A DNA stretch of 64,000 bases from Leptidea sinapis (taxonomy: Eukaryota; Arthropoda; Insecta; Lepidoptera; Pieridae), in the NCBI RefSeq assembly GCF_905404315.1, contig NC_066269.1:5518001-5582000 (forward strand), written 5' to 3'. A model generated the notes under the pieces. That model saw nothing but the letters and a program-made list of their open reading frames with translations. It was not told the DNA's origin and did no database searches. A program made the position numbers and the translations under genes. Shown here piece after piece: positions 56,376-64,000 of the stretch (position 1 is its first letter; each line of letters starts with the position of its first letter).

Positions 56376-56586
56376 CTACGTACTACGAAGCTGTGGAATG
56401 AGCTTCCTTGTGCGGTGTTTCCGGGACGATACGACATAGGTACCTTCAAAAAAAGCGCGTACACATTCCTTAAAGGCCCGCAACGCTCTTGTGATTCCTC
56501 TGGTGTTGCAAGAGAATGTGGGCGGCGGTGATCACTTAACACCAGGTGACCTGTACGCTCGTTTGTCCTCCTATTCCATAAAAAAT
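56376..56586 (+). pseudogene. LINE 3' end (21.2-kb family), short copy
   Basis: Starts 'tactacgaagctgtggaatgagcttcc' and ends in the A-run after 'tcctcctattccat'. Strongly 5'-truncated. Confidence 0.6.
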
Positions 56587-56639
56587 AACTTAGGGCTTTT
56601 GAATAGTCACTATAAATATTTCTTTTAAATTACTGAATT

Positions 56640-57240
56640 TACCATAATATGTTCGGAAACAGTGCAGCTCGTGAAAAGAACATACAAGAAATTCAACGGC
56701 CACTCGTTTCAATCAAATAGAGTTTTTTACAATGGCTTTACAGCCATTATTACTATACAAAACAAATTAGTTTGTAAGGTGCTGCATCCAATATAGCAAT
56801 CATGCTTAAATGATGTAAACTTATTTCATAAAAAGTAATATAGAATAAACTCTATCAATATAAATTATCGTATACATATTGGATGCATCAACCTTTAGAG
56901 CTTGAATTCATTGTTTGTCGGCTTTCTCTTTAGCCTTATGGGCCAGGTTGTCATTACTCACGTACAGTGGCCGCAGGCAAAGAGCGGCAGTTTGACAACA
57001 CCCAGAACGTGCGTGTACCAGTCGGGTAGCTTGAAAGTGTCTCGCCAATTTTGACAACGTGCTGAGATTTCGCACAGGCGATTTATCGCGTAAAGAAAGG
57101 CACGGCTGTATTTTCTCTTTAGATAGGCAGTTCGACCCAGATCGAACCCAGATTGCAACCCAGATTCGATATGCCTTTTTTCTGTAGTCAACAGCTACTT
57201 TAACAGATGCATCGCACCATCTGTCACCGATCGGTACTGC
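56640..57240 (-). pseudogene. Retroelement C-terminus with 3'UTR repeat, family unknown
   Basis: The minus frames read VAVDYRKKAYRIW... and, shifted, HIESGLQSGFDLGRTAYLKR, INRLCEISARCQNWRDTFKL and PDWYTHVLGVVKLPLFACGH. They are followed by the 3'UTR blocks also present at 31555-31910. The Cys/His-containing end looks like part of a mobile element protein, but I do not recognise the family. One frameshift lies near 57190. Confidence 0.4.
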
Positions 57241-58070
57241 AGACGTTGGTATAAAAAATGATTTTAATATTCTGGACTGGAACGGGCTGGACATCAATAT
57301 CAAAGGCGAATACATCAATCACCTTCGATTCGCAGACGATATCGTAATCATGGCAGATACCATGGAAGACTTAAACCATATGCTCGATGGCCTCAATACA
57401 GCTTCCCAAAATGAACATGGGCAAGACGAATGTCATGTCCAATACCTATGTGGCACCTAGCTGGGAACTGTACTCTCGAAATTACTGACTAGTACGTCTA
57501 CCTTGGACGAATAATCCAGTTGGGCAGGTCCAATTTCGGGAAAGATACCACTCGTTGAATCCAACTCGGATGGGCAGCGTTCGGGAAGCACCGTAAAATC
57601 TTCTCGTCCAAAATACCACAGTGTCTGAAGACGAAGGTTTTCAACCAGTTTGTGTTGCCAGTGATGACATACGGAACGCAGACGTGGTCTCTAACTATGA
57701 ACTTTAAGAGGAAGCTCGATGTCGCTCAAAGGGCAATGGACGGCTATGCTTGGAGTTTCCCTGCGAGATCGAATTTGAAATGGGGAGATTCGTAGAAGAA
57801 CCAACCAGTAACCAACATAGCCGAGATGGTTGCGAAACTGAAGTGGCATAGTGGCACATAGCATGACAGACAGATGCCCGTTGGGGCAGTAAAGTCCTCG
57901 AAAGGCGACCACGCACCGGAAGACGTAGAAGAAGGGCCCCCCACAAGATGGACCGACGACGATCTGCTCAAGATCGCCGGAATAGGTTGGATGAGGACCA
58001 ATTGTCAGGGCGATTTTTGGTGGAGGCCTTTGACCCAACAGTCGACGTCTTCTGGCTGAAATGATGATGA
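57240..58070 (+). pseudogene. RTE-like LINE, RT catalytic region to 3' end
   Basis: Translation: FNILDWNGLDINIKGEYINH, then LRFADDIVIMADTMEDL, which contains the catalytic FADD. After many stops come MTYGTQTWSLTM and RWTDDDLLKIAGIGWMRTN, WRPLTQQSTSSG, and a (TGATGA) end. Frames are broken throughout. Confidence 0.6.
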
Positions 58071-58432
58071 TACGCTAATGCAAAATTATGCACAGATCGC
58101 CCTGCGTAGTCTGTGGCGCGCGACGGAAGTCATTCGGCACTATGCCCTTTGAAGACACCCACGATTACGATTTCAGCGGAGGGGATCTGAGAAAGCACGT
58201 CGTCAATTAACGTTTGAACGCAACCGTTTCTGGGTTACCACTATCGAACCTATACACACACGCGTAGATGCGGACGCGGTACTCAAAATTTCCGAAAGGG
58301 CGACAGTAGATATCTTCTGTAATGAACACGCATCTTTTACCTGTTCTGTGGTGGAATGGCTGTGCTTGTAACCGAATTATTTTCAAGTAACATCCTAATA
58401 CCATGCATTGATAGTTTCCTGTATGTGAAATT

Positions 58433-60523
58433 TTATTTGTGATTTTTGCGCTGATAATGAATGGTATTTAGTATTATGACGTTTACAGCTGGCATATTAA
58501 GAGCGGCAAATGCCCTGCGGATGACTTCATTAATGCTGGCGTGACGACTGATACGGCCAGCCGATTTCAGGCAAGATAGCCCGTGGCGCCCAAGAGCATC
58601 TACCTGAACGCCACATCTACATTGATGTGGTTCATTCAGTTTTATACCTAGCCGTAGTGATACGCATATTGACAATGTCATATTGTCAAGGCAAGGCTTG
58701 TAACCAAAAGCCCGACTCATATTGTGTCACGGCCAAAAGACGAGCACGCTCTGTTCTGTTAGTAGATGAGATCAAAAGATCACCAAAGGCTGACTTACAA
58801 AGAAGTGCGTCCCATGCTTTTTGACACTTTTAATCGTCTGGAAAATTTTGAATATTTGCAATATTTAGCCAAGCATTGTTAGCTTCGTACAGCAATTAAT
58901 TCATACGCAATCTCTGAGTTACCTGGTACATTTTTTACAATTCTAGTAACCAAAGGCTGCGCACTATTAACAGAAGATAGAAATGCTGGTAACTTTGCGA
59001 GTACCCAAACCACCAAACCGTATCGGTAAAGAGGCTTGAGACCATGCACGATCTGTTAACGCGCAATTCAAAACGGTTTCTAAAATATTTTTAAGTAAAA
59101 TATCAATTACATCAAGTAAATTTGGAAATTTCCATAACGGGCTAGACCTTAAGAGGTACGTAAATTTTGGAACAAATAAACAAGGCCGAATAAGCATAAG
59201 GCAGTTAAGGCCATATGAGAATTAATTTTAAATAATCTGTCCGAAACGTTACTTTTTTACGTTTGAGTATGTTTGTTGCATCATTTTACATATTATATTG
59301 TAATTGTAATGATTTGTAAATCAATGGAAATGTAAATCTTGTATAAAAGAGTGGCAATTAGTTTCTTGCTACTTCTTCTCATTTGCTCAACTCTTTACGA
59401 AGTAGCGGTAGATTCAACTAGAAAAAATTTTTTTGACATTCATAAGTGTCATTTCCGTGACCTACATGAATAAATTTATTTTGATTTGATTTATTAAATT
59501 TTTTAATGTGATCGTCTAAGATCGTTGGAATTGAAACAGGAAATAATGGAGCTCTAAGAAGGTGAAGTGAATTCTTATACAAAACTTTAAAATTGGGGGC
59601 CAGAACATTAAATTTATTTGTAATATCAACCCGGTCTGAAATTTGGAATTTTTCGCCGATAAAAAGTTCGCATTTCGAAAAATTTAACTCAAGGCCGATT
59701 GAGCTAAAACTTTCTATTACAACTTTCAAATCATCTTAAACAGTGTCCACTTCACCACCCAAAGTGCCATCATCCAAGTACCAATCATTAAATTTTGATT
59801 TTAGTTTTGATACGGCGGAATGAATGGCTAGGCTAAATATTGCTGGACCAAGAGGGTCGCCTTGCTAATATGTCGCCTTAATAATAATTTGGATGGTTTA
59901 CTATAACATTGCCAAATATAATGGCAGATTGAAAGACTTGAATTTTTAACTTCTCTCAGTAGAGCTCCCCTATCAACAGAGTTAAAAGCACTTTGACAGC
60001 TAATTTAAGAAAGACATAAACAGAGTTACTGTCCAAAAAAGTACGCGCAGCGTGGACTGCAGCTTCGCAACCACCTTTGCAGCCAAAAACCCAACTGAGT
60101 TGGGATGGATTTAGTTGATAGGAAAGGAGAAATATGTCTACAACAAAATTTAGAAACAAGGCGTCGAAAGGTGCAGCTCACGTCTATAGGACGAATACCA
60201 CCATCTTTTTTCTTAAGAGCGCATATATTCGCGCCATATAAAATTTCGGTAATTTCGGTATTGACTTTGCAAGAAAGCATGAGATTTACTAAGAGAACAA
60301 TGTCCTCAAGCAAAGCTCTACCTGCATCCCCCGTGGAAGGACATATTAGATCTTTAAGATGCTGGGGTGTTAGTCCATCGGGGCCGCCGGCAGAACCAGT
60401 CTTAAAGGACATAATTGCTTTTAATACATCAGCATCGTGTGCCCGTAGATGATTATCGGAAAAAGATGCTTCTGGAATAACACAATTAGCATCTGGTGAT
60501 GGGTGTTTACATTGTAAAGCCAA
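58433..60523 (-). pseudogene. Degenerate retroelement RT with YLDD and a C-terminal Cys/His motif
   Basis: On the minus strand, in order: FKTGSAGGPDGLTPQHLKDL, GANICALKKKDGGIRPIDV, FGCKGGCEAAVHAARTFLD, QGDPLGPAIFSLAIHSAVSK, and NDWYLDDGTLGGEVDT with the catalytic Y-L-D-D (plus 59770-59790). Then come GLELNFSKCELFIGEKFQIS, SLPIRFGGLGTRK, and finally CRCGVQVDALGRHGLSCLKS. Frames shift several times, and a repeat of about 270 bases interrupts the gene at about 59225-59495. The GSAGGPDGLxPxHLxDL and GGIRPI blocks mark a retroelement group distinct from the other LINEs here. I do not name the clade. Confidence 0.6.
59225..59495 (-). mobile_element. LINE 3'UTR-type repeat inserted in the RT pseudogene
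   Basis: It is the inverse of 45695-45890, beginning after ...DDHIKKF in the RT frame. The RT coding signal resumes below 59225, so the insertion is younger than the RT element. Confidence 0.5.
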
Positions 60524-60559
60524 AAGTGTTTCATTTGAGTCATATATTGTTGAAGTATA

Positions 60560-61879
60560 CAGGGTGGGCCAAAAGAAGTCATCCGATGTTGTTTGGCTCT
60601 CTTTTTTTTCTAAATGAAAAACTTCGATTCTGTTTTTTGATTATGTTTATTTGAACCTTTAGAATTGTAGTGGTCAAGCCAAGCAGATGATATCGGTCAA
60701 ATGGGCGCCGTCACTATTGATTGCCAAACGGGCTCGTTTTATGGAATTTTTCATCATTTCAGCGAGAACTTCTGCCGACAGATTCTCGCACTCGTATCAA
60801 ATGTTGTCGTTGAGGGCTTCCAGAGTATCGGGCTTGTTCACGATAACACGGGACTTCAAAAAACCCCACAAAAAAGTCTGAAACGGTTAAATCGGGCGAT
60901 CTTGCGGGCCAGTGCAAGTCGCCAAAACGAGAGATGAGGCGACCCGGGAACGCCGCCTTCAAAATATCGGTTGTGGCTCGCGCAGTGTGTGCCGTTGCTC
61001 CCTCCTGTTGAAACATGTCCTGCAGTCCTAATTCGTCCAATTGCGGCAGAAAAAACTCGGTCAACATGGCCCTATAGCGCGCACCGTCCACTGTTGTCGT
61101 TTGGCTAGCGGCGTTCTCGAAAAAAAATGGCCCTATGACTCCTCCAGCGTGCACAGCGCACCAAGCAGTCACGTTGAGCGGGTGTAATGGCTCCTCGTGC
61201 ATCACTCAGTTGGATTTTCGGTGCCCCTGAAGTGATAGTTTTGCTTGTTCGCGTACACGCGTAGGTTGAAATGAGCCTCATCGCTCATTATGATTTTGGT
61301 CGAAATATCGTCCACTTCTTCTTCGAGATTGAGGATGGCTTGGGCGTAGGTTACGCAGGTTTGGCGGTCGGCAGGCAGCAGCTGATGCACGGACTGGACT
61401 TTGTACGGGAACATGCGCAGGTCTTTGACCAAAATTCGCCTTAGGGACGTCCGGATGATGGCGAATTGCGTGGCACGGCGTCTGGTCGATTTTTCCGGCG
61501 ACTGCACGACATCCTCGGCAACAGCGGCGATATTCTCGGCAGAATGGGCGCTCCGGGGCCACCCACTCTTGGCAACGTCTCGTGAGGTGCCATACTCTTC
61601 AAGGTTGGTGGCCAAACGGCGCAGTGTTTGCGCAGTCGGTGTCAGACGGCCGGGGAATTTGCGACGGAATTCGCGCTGCGGCAACACCACAGACGAATTG
61701 TTACACATAAAAAATAGACACAATTATTCCACGTTCTTGGGAAGTGTTCTGCTCCATGGCTTGTTTACTTGTATTCTGCATCTGTCTAGTCCATAAATGT
61801 CAAAACAGATTTGACATTGGCGGCCATTTGCAAAAATGAGAGCATCTTCCAATAGGGTGATTTCTTTTGGCCCACCTTG
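60560..61879 (-). mobile_element. mariner-like element (DD41D type) with both inverted repeats
   Basis: Left end CAGGGTGGGCCAAAAGAAGT and right end (inverse) CAAGGTGGGCCAAAAGAAAT are terminal inverted repeats. TA flanks both sides (60558-60559, 61880-61881). The total is 1320 bp with one transposase gene on the minus strand. Confidence 0.8.
60759..61723 (-). pseudogene. mariner-type transposase, frameshifted, second catalytic Asp changed
   Basis: The N-terminal part (61723-61202) has helix-turn-helix-like segments and the first catalytic block IIMSDEAHFNL. A frameshift near 61205 joins it to the second part (61205-60759): PLNVTAWCAVHAGGVIGPFF, then QQEGATAHTA, where family members have D, then HWPARSPDLTVSDFF. 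I count 41 residues between the second and third catalytic positions, so it belongs to a DD41D (rosa-like) group, not DD34D mariner. A second shift follows DFFVGFFEV. Inactive. Confidence 0.7.
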
Positions 61880-61881
61880 TA

Positions 61882-62535
61882 TATGTAGTTCTACGTGGTG
61901 GACATCTAGAATTTAAAAAACTATCCAAAATTTGATATATGCCAAAGTTTTTCTTTTACGTTCCATTGAGAACGGAGAAACTCTCAATTTATCAGGTTTC
62001 TTTGGTTCTTGTTCATTATGTGAGTCGGAATTATGTTAAAAACTTCGCGTAATACGGAAACTAACTACTAAGCGCTTTTAAGAGTACTCGAGGGAGTGTG
62101 AAAAGATTTTTAGTTGTCGAGTTCGCAAAATAATGAAAATCGTTTAAATTTTATATTTGCATTTTATTTATATGAATGAAATAAAGGAAGCTATGAAAAC
62201 ATAACAAATATTTTAAATAAATCTCCTACATCCAAAGGCTGAATATCAATAAGGTCGCAAAATCGTGCTACCATAACTTTGTTGAAATTGTAACATTGTT
62301 TTTACTGCAATATAGAATTTTTATTCAATAATTTTCATTCAAAAGACAGAGAAAATATTCGGTGTGTAGAGAGGCGAGTGGAAAAAAGAAAAGACTTTTG
62401 TCTAGTTCTGGTTCACCGTCACCGTCGTTTTATGTATCTGTATGAGGCCTAAGGCACACGAGGTCGCGAGCAGCACCTTCCTAGTTTTAAATAACTTGTT
62501 CAATGTTTGAACCTTCATTCCATTATCTTAATATA
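61882..62535. other. Unassigned sequence
   Basis: No supported feature. Confidence 0.4.
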
Positions 62536-62541
62536 CATAAA

Positions 62542-62757
62542 TCCAGTGTCCTGATGTTTGTTTCCAGTGATCTCCTAAACTATTGAACGGATTTTACAGG
62601 GATTTACTTCATGCAGTGCAGTGCAGCAAGAGATAGGATAGTTTTTATTTCGATTTGAGACCCATGATTATTTTTATTTCCAATATTTGTTTTGCATGGA
62701 CAAGTTTTCTGCGAGAGAATTTATTGACGCACGGTTTGGCAGTTCTGCCTGCATTTA
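62542..62757 (+). mobile_element. Helitron-like element, first family, 3'-truncated
   Basis: Starts A|TCCAGTGTCCTGATG and matches the 24881 copy up to 'ggtttggcagttctgc', where the retroelement sequence of the next feature begins. Confidence 0.5.
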
Positions 62758-62759
62758 GC

Positions 62760-64000
62760 TGGGCAATCTTATAGGCATGTATCAGTGCTTTCTGATCCTC
62801 CCCTCCATTCAGACCTGCCTCCTTCTTCTTTCCGAGCAGTTCTTCCTCCTCCTGGAGTGTAGGTAATTCCAAGTTGTTCAGGTCTTCACCTACTTCAAGA
62901 CTGTGTGTCGTCCGTTACGGCCGAAGTACCTTCACCGGTTTTCTTCTTTAGTCCGCTTACGGGCATGGTTCCGAAGCGGAAGAAAAGCTGAAACTCTTGT
63001 TGTTCAATGTGCAGTCGAGCTTGGTCACAGATGCCAGCGTGTATCAAACTCCTCCTTCTCTTTTGGTTTTGGCTACTCTCCAAGTGTCGACTTTGGCACC
63101 TCTGTTCTGCGCCGCCAGTAGCTGAATAAGGGTGGAGCCCTCGAGATCGGAGCTACGTGGCAGGAAGATAGCGATGAAGTGGTCTTGCGGTATTTCATCA
63201 CCAATGCGAGTGCTTAGTTCTGTTCCTTTCCAATCACTGAGTTTGGGGATGAATTCCTGGACCCAGTTCACAGTGACTTGGTCGTAACAGTGCAGAAGTA
63301 GCCATCCCGTGCGGAAGGTAACGCCTGTGAAGCTTATGGACTCACCAGGTTTTGATTTGGCAACCTCAAAGATGATTGCTACCTCAAGTGCACTGATTTC
63401 ATCCTTGGTCAAGGTCTTGCAAGGGTGATCCTTGGCTACTATGGCTACCTTGATGGATTTGGTAGCATGTGCAAAGCTGACTTATGGGTTGACAGGACTT
63501 GTCTCCAATTTGCCCTCTTAGGTAGCGGTTTTTGGGGAAAGAGTTTCTTTCCTGCTGTGGTCGGGGTGGCTCTACTAGCGATAGCCAATTTCCTCGCATC
63601 CTCAGGCGTGCGTCCTTCATGTAACAGGCAGAGGTATCTTTTGGTGGCTGCACCGCTTAGTCCTCCGTAGGGGGTCGTTTAAGCCGCCTGGCTCACCCAA
63701 CTGTGGGAGAGCGAAGGCGAACTTCGAGGCCCATTTCTTCTTTTTGTTTGTCCTCTCAACATCCTGACTGTTGGAGGTAGGAGGTTGCTTAGCACCGCTC
63801 TCCTCCGCAGGTTTTCTGCTTGAGGGCAGGGGTTTTGCTTGCTCCAGATTCCGGACAGACTGGACCTTGGTCGAGGGGTGTGAAGACCGAGGATGCCCGG
63901 TCTTCTTCTCAACTGTCGATGGAGTGGGGATGACTTTCCTCCTACTACCTCCATCAAGTAAAGCTTCCTCAACTGCCGAGGCAGTAATGAGATGCAGGGT
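62760..64000 (-). pseudogene. Retroelement ORF1 with DUF4780-like domain, runs off the edge
   Basis: The minus-strand coding signal, moving between frames: LSGAATKRYLCLLHEGRTPE (near plus 63660-63600), then TKDEISALEVAIIFEVAKSK, ISFTGVTFRTGWLLLHCYD, VNWVQEFIPKLSDWKGTELS, LIQLLAAQNRGAKVDTWRVA, then an acidic/Gln-rich tail ending ...YKIAQLNAG. The central part resembles the DUF4780 domain common in insect retroelement ORF1 proteins. At least three frameshifts are needed. The 5' part lies right of the window. The left end abuts a Helitron. Confidence 0.55.

Noticed and set aside
1..64000. CRISPR array, bacterial operon or integrated bacterial DNA
   Set aside because: No regularly spaced short repeats, no Shine-Dalgarno-linked gene strings; introns and eukaryotic transposons throughout.

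Overview
This window looks like a repeat-rich stretch of a lepidopteran (moth or butterfly) nuclear genome. The evidence is internal. The DNA is AT-rich, with one isolated, very GC-rich coding exon. There are several Helitron-like families with A|TC...CTAG|T boundaries, numerous truncated LINE 3' ends, mariner-type transposases, hAT-type MITEs with 8-bp target duplications, and splice signals of animal type. No bacterial-style operon, CRISPR array or rRNA gene is present.

Host gene. One gene on the minus strand appears to span most of the window. I can assemble four coding pieces whose splice sites and phases agree. They are a short first coding exon at 53808-53769 (start ATG, upstream in-frame stop), a large proline-rich exon at 49179-47630, a 210-base exon at 3801-3592, and an exon beginning at 1984. 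The exons carry an N-terminal W-K-R-E-L-L motif, an RVxF-type PP1-docking motif (RVRF) and a T-F-E-Y-P-S-E motif. Together these suggest a taperin/phostensin-like, PP1- and actin-associated protein. The intron from 47629 to 3802 is about 43.8 kb and holds most of the transposons listed here.

Layout from left to right. 0.5-1.5 kb: two adjacent Helitrons, one carrying a MITE. 1.7-3.8 kb: host exons with a LINE tail and a SINE-like copy between them, and a Helitron 29 nt upstream of an acceptor. 5-6.2 kb: RT fragment and fold-back repeats. 7.28-11.9 kb: a CR1-like LINE (minus) with both ORFs uninterrupted. 12.9-20.8 kb: LINE and mariner remnants, SINE, paired repeats and Helitrons. 21-36 kb: a mosaic of LINE 3' ends, Helitrons, fold-backs and transposase fragments. 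37.68-38.09 kb: hAT-like MITE with perfect 8-bp duplication. 38.5-42.47 kb: a second nearly full-length LINE (plus) with one frameshift in each ORF. 43-47.1 kb: older LINE, SINE-like and nested insertions. 47.6-54 kb: 5' part of the host gene. 55-64 kb: LINE remnants on both strands, a DD41D-type mariner with both inverted repeats (60560-61879), and a retroelement ORF1 with a DUF4780-like domain running off the right edge.

Many insertions can be ordered in time because an uninterrupted copy of the target repeat also lies in the window. I found no convincing new multi-gene system. The items most worth following are the host gene model and its giant intron, the intact LINE with overlapping ORFs, the Helitron next to a splice acceptor, hammerhead-ribozyme-like folds at 27.2 and 53.1 kb, and four perfect hairpins of 15-20 bp.
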